This document shows, piece by piece, positions 24,680 to 31,958 of a DNA stretch of 36,213 nucleotides. The notes under the pieces were generated by a model, which was not told where the DNA came from, ran no database searches, and saw only the letters and a list, made by a program, of their open reading frames with translations. Positions within the stretch are counted from its first letter, which is position 1. Every line of letters starts with the position of its first letter. Location of the stretch: NCBI GenBank assembly GCA_947581635.1, contig CANPVE010000019.1:1-36213 (forward strand). The letters are read 5' to 3'. Both the position numbers and the translations under genes were made by a program. The DNA is from an uncultured Clostridia bacterium (GTDB lineage: Bacteria > Bacillota > Clostridia > Oscillospirales > Acutalibacteraceae).

Positions 24680-25939
24680 ATGAACAAAACGACTACTGAT
24701 ATGGAGCTTGTTTCAATAGACAAGCTGATACCGTATGTAAATAACGCGAGGACCCACTCGCCGGAACAGATAACAAAGCTGCGCTCATCTCTGCGCGAGT
24801 TTGGATTTATCAATCCGGTCATAATCGACCGTGACTTTAACGTCATAGCCGGCCACGGCAGAATTGCAGCAGCCAAAGCGGAAAAGTACAAAGAAGTGCC
24901 TTGTGTGTTTGTCGATGAGATGACCGAAGCGCAGAAGAAAGCGTACATAATAGCCGATAACAAGATGGCGCTTGACGCCGGATGGGATGAAGAACTCCTG
25001 CGTGTGGAGATCGAGGCGCTGCAGGGGATGGACTTCGATCCGCTGCTTACAGGCTTTGATGAAAAAGAACTCGCTGACCTGTTTGGAGGCGAGGCGGACG
25101 ACAGAGCTAAAGATGATGATTTTGACTTGACAGCCGCTTTGGAAAAGGCGGCTTTTGTTGAGCGCGGGGATATATGGACTGTAGGCCGGCACAGGCTTAT
25201 GTGCGGTGACGCCACAAATGCGGATGATGTAGCGGCTCTTATGGGCGGCACAAAGGCAAATCTTATCCTGACTGATCCGCCATACGGAGTATCATTCAAA
25301 AGCTCAAGCGGTTTGACCATCCAAAACGACAGCATGAAAAATGAGGAGTTTTACAATTTCCTCCTTTCCGCTTTCAAAAATATGGCGGAACATTTGGAAA
25401 AGGGCGGCTCGGCTTATGTGTTCCATGCCGACACGGAAGGGCTCAACTTCCGCAAGGCATTCATTGACGCAGGTTTCCATCTCGCCGGCTGTTGTATATG
25501 GGTAAAGGACAGCCTTGTTCTCGGTCGCTCGGATTATCAGTGGCAGCACGAGCCTGTGCTTTACGGTTTCATGAAAAACGGCGGGCACAAATGGTATTCG
25601 GATCGCAAGCAGACAACGGTCTGGAATTTTGCCAAACCAAAGCGGAACGAAAATCACCCGACATCAAAGCCTCTCGACCTGTTAAGCTATCCCATTGGCA
25701 ATTCCACGCAGGAGAACGCCGTGGTTATAGACACCTTCGGAGGCAGCGGTTCCACGCTGATGGCCTGTGAGCGGATGAACCGCATCTGCTGCACAATGGA
25801 ACTTGACGAAAAATATGCGTCCGTTATCCTGCGCAGATATGTTGAGGATACCGGGGACTCGGAAAATGTGTATGTAACGCGAAACGGTGAGAAAATACCT
25901 TACGCCGATCTTGTTAAAGAGGTGGAAACAAATGAATAA
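24680..25939 (+). CDS. ParB-like / beta-class DNA (N4/N6) methyltransferase fusion
   Basis: The 419-residue protein joins a ParB/Srx-like N-terminal domain (LVSIDKLIPYVNNARTHS, INPVIIDRDFNVIAGHGR, about 10-100) to an amino-methyltransferase domain. The order DPPY (199-202) before FGGSGS (353-358) indicates the beta class. HPTSKPLDLLSYPI and CTMELDEKY are also conserved. It methylates adenine N6 or cytosine N4 in DNA; the target is unknown. The ParB domain may aid DNA or nucleotide binding. No cognate nuclease is adjacent, so it is a solitary phage methyltransferase, probably for protection against host restriction. It lies 12 bases after the SAM synthetase and overlaps the next methyltransferase start. 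Confidence 0.93.
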   Translation: MNKTTTDMELVSIDKLIPYVNNARTHSPEQITKLRSSLREFGFINPVIIDRDFNVIAGHGRIAAAKAEKYKEVPCVFVDEMTEAQKKAYIIADNKMALDAGWDEELLRVEIEALQGMDFDPLLTGFDEKELADLFGGEADDRAKDDDFDLTAALEKAAFVERGDIWTVGRHRLMCGDATNADDVAALMGGTKANLILTDPPYGVSFKSSSGLTIQNDSMKNEEFYNFLLSAFKNMAEHLEKGGSAYVFHADTEGLNFRKAFIDAGFHLAGCCIWVKDSLVLGRSDYQWQHEPVLYGFMKNGGHKWYSDRKQTTVWNFAKPKRNENHPTSKPLDLLSYPIGNSTQENAVVIDTFGGSGSTLMACERMNRICCTMELDEKYASVILRRYVEDTGDSENVYVTRNGEKIPYADLVKEVETNE

Positions 25940-27827
25940 AAAACTTACCCTCGGCAGTCTCTTTGACGGTTCCGGGGGTTTTCCGTTGGCGGGACTGCTT
26001 GCAGGAATAACTCCTGTCTGGGCTTCAGAGGTTGAGCCTTTTTGCATACGCGTTACGACAAAACGTCTGCCGTTTGTCAAGCACTACGGTGATATTTCTC
26101 ATATAAACGGCGGCGAGGTTGAGCCTGTGGATATAATCACATTCGGCTCGCCATGCCAAAATCTGTCACTCGCGGGAAACCGCAGCGGTCTCAAAGGGGA
26201 AAAATCATCTCTGTTTTTTGAGGCGATCAGGATAATCAAAGAAATGAGGGAAGCGACAAATGGAAAATATCCAAGATATATCGTGTGGGAAAACGTACCC
26301 GGAGCGTTCACATCAAACAAGGGCGAGGACTTCCGGGCAGTCCTCAAAGCAGTCTGCTCGATCGAAGGCTGTAAAACAGATATACCTCGACCTGAGAAAT
26401 GGTCAAACGCCGGAGAGATCGTGGCGGATAATTACTCAATCGCATGGCGGGTTCTTGACGCGCAATACTGGGGAGTTCCCCAGAGAAGAAAACGAATCTT
26501 CCTTGTCGCAGATTTTGATGGATTCTGTGCCGGAAAAATACTGTTTGAGTCAGAAGGCGTGTCTGGGTATTCTGCGGAGAGCTTCCGCGCGTGGCAAAAA
26601 GCTGCCGGAGGTGCTGAAGGCGGCTCTCAAGCAACAGGCGACATCTGCCTGAACGATCAGGGCGGCAGGCGTATGAACGTCACAGAGAATGTGAGCGCCA
26701 CGCTCCGCGCCGAGGCACATCATCCGCCGTGCGTTTTGGGTTCGGCAGGATTTTGTACTGAACACTCCGCCAATTCGAGAAGTATCGGCTATGAAGAAGA
26801 AAAATCTCCTACGCTCCGCGCAGGTATTGTTCCTGCCGCTCTGATGTTTGAGAACCACTCGCAGGACACGAGATACACGGGACCGCTCGATAAATCGCAG
26901 ACCGTTTCGGCCACCTTCGGCATGGGAGGTAACAATCAGCCGCTTGTGGTGCAGGAACCGAAAACCTATGATGTGAGATTTACATCCGAAGGCACTCGGA
27001 ACGCCAGACAGAACTGCTATGAGACCGAGACCGCGAGAACCATTGACACAAGCGGCAATTCTCCCGACTCCAATCAGGGAGGAATTGCCGTAGTAGCAAT
27101 TGAAGGCAACGGCGCACGTCCATCACATAACGGGAACGGCTACTCAGAGGAAAATATCAGCTACACCTTAAACGCTACGGAAGTCCATGCCATAGCCTTT
27201 ACGAAGAAATCCGCATCACTTTCTGTGAAAGACGGCTCGGGGGCTCCCTCCTCGCGGCAGCCCGGGAAACCGAAGGAAAACTTTGTAGTTTCACCTGCCT
27301 ACGGCATAGATCGCGCGGCGTATAATCAGGGAATTAACGCCAAATTCAATATAGCAGTTGAGAAAGAAGTCGAACCGACGATTGTAGCAAAAGGACCGGG
27401 AGCTGTTGGGCAGCCTGTCTATCATTCGAGTAAAAGTTCATATCACACAAGGTTTACCGATGATACGGCTGCGGATACAATAATGGCTTCGGATTACAAA
27501 GACCCGCCTACAGTATCGAATAAACCGTATTACATAGTACGCAGACTGACGCCGACTGAGTGCGCAAGGCTGCAGGGGTTTCCCGATTGGTGGTGTGATG
27601 ATCTTTCAATCGAAAATCCGGACGATAAAGAATTATCGTTCTGGCGCGGCGTCTTTGATGATCTTTCCCGTATAAACGGAACGAAACCGAAAAGCGATAA
27701 CCAGATATTGAAGTGGCTGAAAAAACCTTACAGCGATTCAGCGGTATATAAAATGTACGGAAACGGCGTTGCGCTCCCGTGCGTATTTTTTGTTTTGGCG
27801 GGTATAGCAGCTATTGGCATAATATGA
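25932..27827 (+). CDS. Large phage cytosine-5 methyltransferase with a repeat-rich variable region
   Basis: The ATG at 25932 overlaps the previous stop and gives 631 residues. C5 motifs are: I GSLFDGSGGFPLAG (8-21), IV FGSPCQNLSLAG with Cys75, VI WENVPGA (119-125), VIII QRRKRIFLVADF (184-195), then near the end LTPTECARLQGFPDWW (539-554) and motif X YKMYGNGVALPC (607-618). Between VIII and IX lie about 280 residues, far longer than in typical enzymes, with seven degenerate copies of a T-[LIVF]-x-[AT] unit that often ends in a hydrophobic P-x-V strand (near 257, 294, 327, 370, 412, 483 and 516). The unit resembles the SPTI-A segment of C5 enzymes. This region carries the target-recognition function in the family, so multiple recognition units are possible. 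Solitary; no paired nuclease. Confidence 0.9.
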   Translation: MNKKLTLGSLFDGSGGFPLAGLLAGITPVWASEVEPFCIRVTTKRLPFVKHYGDISHINGGEVEPVDIITFGSPCQNLSLAGNRSGLKGEKSSLFFEAIRIIKEMREATNGKYPRYIVWENVPGAFTSNKGEDFRAVLKAVCSIEGCKTDIPRPEKWSNAGEIVADNYSIAWRVLDAQYWGVPQRRKRIFLVADFDGFCAGKILFESEGVSGYSAESFRAWQKAAGGAEGGSQATGDICLNDQGGRRMNVTENVSATLRAEAHHPPCVLGSAGFCTEHSANSRSIGYEEEKSPTLRAGIVPAALMFENHSQDTRYTGPLDKSQTVSATFGMGGNNQPLVVQEPKTYDVRFTSEGTRNARQNCYETETARTIDTSGNSPDSNQGGIAVVAIEGNGARPSHNGNGYSEENISYTLNATEVHAIAFTKKSASLSVKDGSGAPSSRQPGKPKENFVVSPAYGIDRAAYNQGINAKFNIAVEKEVEPTIVAKGPGAVGQPVYHSSKSSYHTRFTDDTAADTIMASDYKDPPTVSNKPYYIVRRLTPTECARLQGFPDWWCDDLSIENPDDKELSFWRGVFDDLSRINGTKPKSDNQILKWLKKPYSDSAVYKMYGNGVALPCVFFVLAGIAAIGII

Positions 27828-27860
27828 TGTAATATGGACAAATAACGAAACCGATATTCG

Positions 27861-27928
27861 TGTAGTATACATACTTGATATATCGCGGGATGTACGGTAA
27901 TATGTGCCTACCAAAAACGAATGGAGGT
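27861..27928 (+). promoter_or_regulatory. Cassette promoter 1
   Basis: TTGATA (27875-27880), 17 bp, TAATAT (27898-27903), ribosome site GGAGGT (27923-27928). TGTAGTA is kept upstream but the dyad is degenerate and the spacing to the -35 differs by one base from the other copies. Drives the two-gene unit starting at 27936. Confidence 0.75.
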
Positions 27929-27935
27929 ATTCATA

Positions 27936-28679
27936 ATGATTACAAAAAATTTTTACTTTGACTTTAACGTCAAGGGAACCGAACGCAAACGTCTGGTGGA
28001 GGCGATCAGCAACTACACCGGTGCGGATTCAAAGTATCTCGGAGCGCCGACCTTTGCTTACGAAGTAGACCGCTACACGGTAGACAAAGACGGCACAGTA
28101 TGGTTTGACGACAGAGGCGACTGTGAGGAAAACGAGAGCCTGCTTGAGACGCTTGCATATGAGGGTTTTGTTTCTCAAGACTCAAACCTCGGCTGCGAAG
28201 AGGAAACGGAGATTGAGGAAGCGGAGATCGATGACGCTGACGAGTCAGCGCCCTCGGAGGATTCCGATACCACAGCTTTTACATTCGAAATGCCGAAAAA
28301 AGATTTCACTGACGCGGCTCTGGAAAATCTGCATAAGCTGGTGGACTCCAAAGCGGAGCTTATTAAAAAAGCTCTCGGTGTTAACGAACTCAAAATTGTA
28401 ATTTACGAGGATAGGATCGCCTTCCCGTGGTTTAACGAGGTCCCAGACGCCGATGAGGTGAAGTCGTACACGCATTTCATAACGGCACTTTGCGAAATGG
28501 CAAAGAACCAGAAGCGGATTACCGCCAAGGAAAAACCCGTTGATAACGAAAAGTACGCGTTCAGGTGCTTCCTGCTGAGACTCGGATTTATCGGTAAGGA
28601 ATACAAAACCGAAAGAAAAATTCTGCTTAAGAATTTCACAGGCTCCTCCGCCTTTAAGAACGGAGGCATGTCAAAATGA
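27936..28679 (+). CDS. Clostridial phage protein with amidoligase-like C-terminal module
   Basis: This 247-residue protein has an N-terminal domain (MITKNFYFDFNVKG..., about 1-85), a strongly acidic linker (88-110, mostly Glu/Asp/Ser), a second helical/beta domain (about 118-190), and a C-terminal module (207-243) centred on LLRLGFIG. That module is 22/37 identical to the C-terminus of the amidoligase encoded in the next transcription unit. Similar proteins are sometimes labelled virulence-related in clostridial prophages; I see no basis for that role. The ATG at 27936 follows GGAGGT; an ATG at 27921 lies upstream of that site and is unlikely. The stop overlaps the DUF4314 start (ATGA), so the two are co-translated. 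Confidence 0.75.
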   Translation: MITKNFYFDFNVKGTERKRLVEAISNYTGADSKYLGAPTFAYEVDRYTVDKDGTVWFDDRGDCEENESLLETLAYEGFVSQDSNLGCEEETEIEEAEIDDADESAPSEDSDTTAFTFEMPKKDFTDAALENLHKLVDSKAELIKKALGVNELKIVIYEDRIAFPWFNEVPDADEVKSYTHFITALCEMAKNQKRITAKEKPVDNEKYAFRCFLLRLGFIGKEYKTERKILLKNFTGSSAFKNGGMSK

Positions 28680-29065
28680 ATTATCCGAGCAGAGAGATCA
28701 TCGAACGCTTAAGACGTGAATATCCGGCAGGCTCAAGAGTTGTCCTCAGAAAAATGGACGACTCTCAAGCTCCGCCGATCGGAACACGCGGAACCATAAC
28801 AGGCGTTGACGATACCGGGTCGCTACTCGTGAATTGGGACAACGGCAGCGGCTTGAATGTGGTCTACGGCGAGGACTATGCCGAAAAGCTCAATACCGTA
28901 ACTACCGTTTGCTACGGTAAGGCGGATATATGGGATTCGCGTCAGGAGGCCGTTGACTTCTTCCTTCAGGCGATAGCGGGCAGCGAGGGCAGTGAGCGCG
29001 ACCGATATGTGAATATATACACCAAACTGCTTTCGGGTCTGGATATCTGCTCCGACGAAGATTAA
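28676..29065 (+). CDS. DUF4314 protein
   Basis: The 129-residue protein has the DUF4314 core at about residues 16-70: YPAGSRVVLRKMDD, PIGTRGTITGVDDTGSLLVNWDNG, a small beta-barrel (SH3-like) pattern. An additional helical C-terminal part (SRQEAVDFFLQAI...) follows. It is coupled to the preceding gene by a 4-base overlap. DUF4314 is frequent in the same phage neighbourhoods as amidoligase genes. Biochemical role unknown; a barrel of this type could bind proteins or nucleic acid. Confidence 0.82.
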   Translation: MNYPSREIIERLRREYPAGSRVVLRKMDDSQAPPIGTRGTITGVDDTGSLLVNWDNGSGLNVVYGEDYAEKLNTVTTVCYGKADIWDSRQEAVDFFLQAIAGSEGSERDRYVNIYTKLLSGLDICSDED

Positions 29066-29072
29066 CTCAATA

Positions 29073-29113
29073 CAATATCTTGTGTACATATTGTAGATAT
29101 ACACAAGATATTG
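29073..29113. repeat. 14-bp perfect inverted repeat
   Basis: CAATATCTTGTGTA (29073-29086) and its exact complement (29100-29113) flank a 13-base loop, just after the DUF4314 stop and overlapping the left arm of the dyad of cassette promoter 2. There is no T-run, so it is not a standard terminator. It may be an enlarged operator or an RNA processing hairpin. Confidence 0.65.
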
Positions 29114-29196
29114 ATGACATCATTGTGTAGTAATGGTATTGATATATCTGTGACTGTACGGTAATATGACAGCACAATAAAGAACACGGAGGTACA
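29103..29196 (+). promoter_or_regulatory. Cassette promoter 2
   Basis: Dyad ACAAG-N14-ATTGT (29103-29126), TTGATA (29139-29144), 17 bp, TAATAT (29162-29167), ribosome site GGAGGT near 29188-29193. Drives the amidoligase gene. Confidence 0.85.
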
Positions 29197-29201
29197 ATAC
29201 C

Positions 29202-30152
29202 ATGAATGAAAAAACAAGAAACCAGATCGAGGAAATGAAAAAGCAGACCATAGGCGTAGAGATTGAAATGAATAACATTTCAAGAGATAAAGCGGCGAAA
29301 GTCGCGGCGAGATATTTCGGCACAGGTCGATACGAGTACACAGAATCAAGAAACGGCTACTACACTTGGTCGGCCTGGGACGCGCAGGGCAGAGAATGGA
29401 AATTCCAGAAGGACGTGAGTATTCTGGGACCGGACGCGAAAAAGTGTGAAATGGTAACGCCGATACTTAAGTACGAGGACATTCCTTTCCTGCAGGAGCT
29501 TGTGAGAAAGCTCAGACACGCGGGAGCCAGGAGCGACGCTTCAAGAGGCTGCGGAGTGCATATTCACATAGGCGCAAACGGCCACACGCCGCAGACACTC
29601 AGGAACCTTGCCAACATTATGGCAAGCCACGAGCGGCTTTTGATAGACGCGATCAACATTTCCTCAAGCAGGATACACACATACTGCCAAACGGTTGATC
29701 AGAACTTCCTTCGGACGCTTAACCGCAGAAAGCCGAGAACGATGACGCAGCTTGCGGATATCTGGTACAGCAGCCAGAACGCGAATTACGGCAGAGGCCA
29801 GCACTACAACAGCAGCAGATACCATATGCTGAACCTTCACTCGACCTTCACGAAAGGAACGGTTGAATTCAGACTTTTCCAATTCGACAATCCGAGCGAA
29901 GCTCGCAAAGGCGGCCTCCACGCGGGACAGCTTAAAAGCTACATTCAGCTTTGCCTCGCACTCAGCCAAATGGCGAAAACGGTGAGAACAGCAAGCCCGA
30001 AACCACAGCAGAACGAAAATCCGAAATACGCGATGAGAACCTGGCTCCTGCGCCTCGGATTCATCGGAGACGAGTTCAAAACAGCCAGAGAAATCCTTAC
30101 CAAGAGACTGGCCGGCGACACAGCCTTCAGATACGGCAGACAAGCCGCTTGA
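29202..30152 (+). CDS. Amidoligase (glutamine-synthetase-like fold)
   Basis: The 316-residue protein shows the amidoligase_2 pattern: GVEIEMN with Glu20 and Glu22, FQKDVSI (Asp71), CEMVTPIL (Glu83), GCGVHIHIG (His120, His122), and NLHSTFTKGTVEFRLF (Asn211, Glu222, Arg224). These are the expected metal, ATP and substrate ligands of a COOH-NH2 ligase. The family forms amide or isopeptide bonds, often on peptides or proteins. Residues 276-312 form an extra C-terminal module shared with the 27.9-kb protein. It has its own promoter and is followed, after an intercistronic hairpin, by a gamma-glutamylcyclotransferase, an enzyme that could undo gamma-glutamyl amides. Substrate unknown; the ligation activity is inferred from family motifs. 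Confidence 0.88.
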   Translation: MNEKTRNQIEEMKKQTIGVEIEMNNISRDKAAKVAARYFGTGRYEYTESRNGYYTWSAWDAQGREWKFQKDVSILGPDAKKCEMVTPILKYEDIPFLQELVRKLRHAGARSDASRGCGVHIHIGANGHTPQTLRNLANIMASHERLLIDAINISSSRIHTYCQTVDQNFLRTLNRRKPRTMTQLADIWYSSQNANYGRGQHYNSSRYHMLNLHSTFTKGTVEFRLFQFDNPSEARKGGLHAGQLKSYIQLCLALSQMAKTVRTASPKPQQNENPKYAMRTWLLRLGFIGDEFKTAREILTKRLAGDTAFRYGRQAA

Positions 30153-30179
30153 AGGGCTTAGGTTAAACACCCTGCCAAT

Positions 30180-30195
30180 GACCGCTTCGGCGGTC
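30180..30195 (+). other. Intercistronic UUCG-type hairpin
   Basis: GACCGC-TTCG-GCGGTC forms a very stable six-pair tetraloop hairpin in the gap between the amidoligase and cyclotransferase genes. No T-run follows, so it is more likely an RNA stability or processing element than a terminator. Confidence 0.6.
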
Positions 30196-30246
30196 TTAAG
30201 GTGGTAGAAGCCGAAAGGCAAAAACTCTGAAAGGATTTGATACATT

Positions 30247-30717
30247 ATGAAAAAGTATTACTTGGCGTATGGAAGCAATCTGAACATTCCTCAAATGCGG
30301 TTCCGCTGCCCGAAGGCAACAATTCTCGGAACGGGATACATACCCGATTACGAGCTTCTGTTCAAAGGCAGCAAGACAGGGTCCTACCTGACGATTGAGG
30401 CAAGTGAGGGCAGCAGAACACCTGTGGTCGTATGGGAAGTGACGGACAAAGACGAGAAAGCGCTTGACCGTTACGAAGGTTATCCGAATTTCTATTATAA
30501 AAAGGAATTCATAATTCGCTACAAAGGCATACGAACAGGCAGACGAAGAATAATCAACGCCTTTGCCTACATTATGCACGAGGAAAGACCGATAGGAATA
30601 CCGAGTAACTTCTATATGGAGACCTGCATGGACGGATATATCACATTCGGTTTTGATAAAAACGTGCTTATGCGGGCCTACAAAAAGAGTCTGGAGGTGT
30701 GCGGATATGAAGGATAG
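30247..30717 (+). CDS. Gamma-glutamylcyclotransferase-like protein (AIG2/GGCT fold)
   Basis: This 156-residue protein has the GGCT signature YLAYGSNLN (5-13) near the N-terminus, the LDRYEGYPNFYYKKE segment with probable catalytic Glu77, and the beta-barrel strands expected of the family. GGCT enzymes cyclise gamma-glutamyl groups to 5-oxoproline, releasing the attached amine. Paired with an amidoligase, it could remove a gamma-linked modification or act on a by-product. The start follows GAAAGG; the end overlaps the next small gene by 11 bases. It probably shares the amidoligase transcript. Confidence 0.88.
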   Translation: MKKYYLAYGSNLNIPQMRFRCPKATILGTGYIPDYELLFKGSKTGSYLTIEASEGSRTPVVVWEVTDKDEKALDRYEGYPNFYYKKEFIIRYKGIRTGRRRIINAFAYIMHEERPIGIPSNFYMETCMDGYITFGFDKNVLMRAYKKSLEVCGYEG

Positions 30718-30913
30718 TGAACGAAAAATATCGGTATGTCCGAAATGCGGACGCACATATACGGATCGCCCGGCTTTATCAAGGACCGACAATGAAACCC
30801 TGATTTGTCCCGACTGCGGAACGCGTGAGGCGCTTGAAAGCATAGGCGTGAGCGAAAAAGAATGCGATGATATAATAGCCATAATCCACAGGCATTATGA
30901 CTCGGAAAATTGA
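30707..30913 (+). CDS. Small zinc-ribbon protein
   Basis: The 68-residue protein holds two CPxCG knuckles (CPKCG at 11-15, CPDCG at 34-38), making a zinc ribbon, then an acidic helical tail. Its ATG follows GGAGGTG and overlaps the cyclotransferase stop, so it is the third gene of the amidoligase unit. It could be an adaptor for protein or nucleic-acid binding. No more specific family is recognised. A GC hairpin terminator follows at 30944. Confidence 0.75.
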   Translation: MKDSERKISVCPKCGRTYTDRPALSRTDNETLICPDCGTREALESIGVSEKECDDIIAIIHRHYDSEN

Positions 30914-30943
30914 AACTCATAAACTTCGAAAATAATCGAGAAC

Positions 30944-30965
30944 GGCTGCCGCATGGCGGCCTTTC
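30944..30965 (+). terminator. Terminator of the amidoligase unit
   Basis: GCCGC (30948-30952) and GCGGC (30956-30960) with an ATG loop, followed by CTTTCT. A compact GC stem with a modest T-rich tail, matching the terminator style of the later cassettes. Confidence 0.65.
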
Positions 30966-30991
30966 TCTTAACATAAATAGCTGTAATATAT

Positions 30992-31081
30992 ACAACAATT
31001 TCTCTGTGATTTTGTGTAGTAATGGTATTGATATATATCCGATACGGAGGTAATATGTGACTACCATAAAGAAAACGGAGG
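30992..31081 (+). promoter_or_regulatory. Cassette promoter 3
   Basis: Dyad ACAAC-N14-TTTGT (30992-31015), TTGATA (31028-31033), 17 bp, TAATAT (31051-31056), ribosome site GGAGG near 31077-31081. Confidence 0.85.
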
Positions 31082-31089
31082 AAATAAAA

Positions 31090-31443
31090 ATGGTAAAATT
31101 CTATTTAAACAAAGAAAATTTCACAGAGGATTACAGAAAAACAGCCATCAACCACACCGCATACTACGCGGTCAAGAAGCGCAGAGAAAGCGGCAACAAG
31201 CTGATTGATTTCGACGATGCGATATTCGACAACGACGTCCCTGAGATCGTCGACACATTAAAGCGCATGGGCGAAACGGAATTTACAATTTCGTCAGGGT
31301 TCTCACGCCTTGTAAATACACTTTCAAACTTCGCCAAGTTCGGAGCCAACATCAAAGGCCTCACGGAGGTAAATTCGGTTTACACCAATTGCATAACGGG
31401 CAAACGTGAAAAGGTTCCGGCAATCTTAATGAAACTCGACTAA
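31090..31443 (+). CDS. Cassette protein, unknown (KFYLN-type N-terminus)
   Basis: The 117-residue protein begins MVKFYLNKENFTEDYRKT, followed by a basic helix and a mixed alpha/beta body. The start follows GGAGG; an earlier in-frame GTG lies at the -10/start-site region of the promoter and would not be on the message. The first residues resemble the start of the next cassette protein (KFYLN), suggesting a common origin of the 5' ends. No family recognised. It is a single-gene unit with its own promoter and hairpin. Confidence 0.7.
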   Translation: MVKFYLNKENFTEDYRKTAINHTAYYAVKKRRESGNKLIDFDDAIFDNDVPEIVDTLKRMGETEFTISSGFSRLVNTLSNFAKFGANIKGLTEVNSVYTNCITGKREKVPAILMKLD

Positions 31444-31451
31444 GGCAAACG

Positions 31452-31477
31452 AGCCGCCTTCGGGCTGCTTTCCTTTG
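31452..31477 (+). terminator. Cassette hairpin terminator
   Basis: An imperfect GCCGCC-TTCG-GGCTGC stem (one mismatch) is followed by TTTCCTTTG. This is a mutated copy of the hairpin that ends other cassettes. Confidence 0.6.
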
Positions 31478-31499
31478 TCAATATATAGCTGTATATTAA

Positions 31500-31583
31500 A
31501 CAATAATTTCTCCGATATATTGTGTAGTAACGGTATTGATAAAACTCTTGTTCAGAGGTAATATGTGACTACAATAAAGAACG
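31500..31583 (+). promoter_or_regulatory. Cassette promoter 4
   Basis: Dyad ACAAT-N14-ATTGT (31500-31523), TTGATA (31536-31541), 17 bp, TAATAT (31559-31564), then GGAGG. A 49-base stretch covering the dyad is identical to that of promoter 6. Confidence 0.85.
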
Positions 31584-31597
31584 GAGGAAAAAATACC

Positions 31598-31777
31598 ATG
31601 AAAACAAAATTCTATTTAAACGGAAAGAAAACCACACAAAAAGCGGTCAAGGAAATCACAGGCGATAAGAGGTTTAAAGAAATAACGGCAGACGCGAAAG
31701 AGGCATTTTTTGAAGACCCATACACCGAACTTTCCTACATGGTTCAGGGCGGAATCCTTACAGTCGAATTTATTTAA
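31598..31777 (+). CDS. Cassette protein, unknown (59 aa)
   Basis: This small protein (starts MKTKFYLNGKKTTQKAV) has a basic N-terminal half and an acidic C-terminal half ending in strands (LSYMVQGGILTVEFI). The KFYLN start matches the preceding cassette gene. The start follows GGAGG within the shared leader. No family recognised. A perfect six-pair GC hairpin follows. Its real status as a gene is supported by its dedicated promoter, ribosome site and terminator. Confidence 0.65.
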   Translation: MKTKFYLNGKKTTQKAVKEITGDKRFKEITADAKEAFFEDPYTELSYMVQGGILTVEFI

Positions 31778-31813
31778 ACGGGAAGCAACTACAGAAACGA
31801 AACATATGAAAAC

Positions 31814-31839
31814 GGCCGCCTTCGGGCGGCTTTCCTTTG
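31814..31839 (+). terminator. Cassette hairpin terminator
   Basis: GCCGCC (31815-31820), TTCG loop, GGCGGC (31825-31830), then TTTCCTTT. The clearest example of the cassette terminator. Confidence 0.75.
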
Positions 31840-31861
31840 TCAAAATATAGCTGTATTTTTT

Positions 31862-31951
31862 ACAATAATTCCTTCAAATCATTGTGTAGTAATGGTATTG
31901 ATATATCTGTGAAATGACGGTAATATGTGACCACAATAAAGAATTGGAGGA
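31862..31951 (+). promoter_or_regulatory. Cassette promoter 5
   Basis: Dyad ACAAT-N14-ATTGT (31862-31885), TTGATA (31898-31903), 17 bp, TAATAT (31921-31926), then GGAGG. Almost identical to promoter 7 over about 100 bases up to the start codon. Confidence 0.88.
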
Positions 31952-31958
31952 AAACAAA

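Noticed and set aside
20825..30165. The 13-mer GGGCTTAGGTTAA occurs both at the helicase stop (20825) and after the amidoligase gene (30154)
   Set aside because: In 36 kb several chance 13-base matches are expected, and flanking sequences do not agree; not taken as an insertion target.
31914..31958. Upstream in-frame starts extending several cassette proteins through the leader (also at 31057, 31565, 33044)
   Set aside because: These starts lie at or before the predicted transcription start, upstream of GGAGG, so the ATG after GGAGG is preferred.
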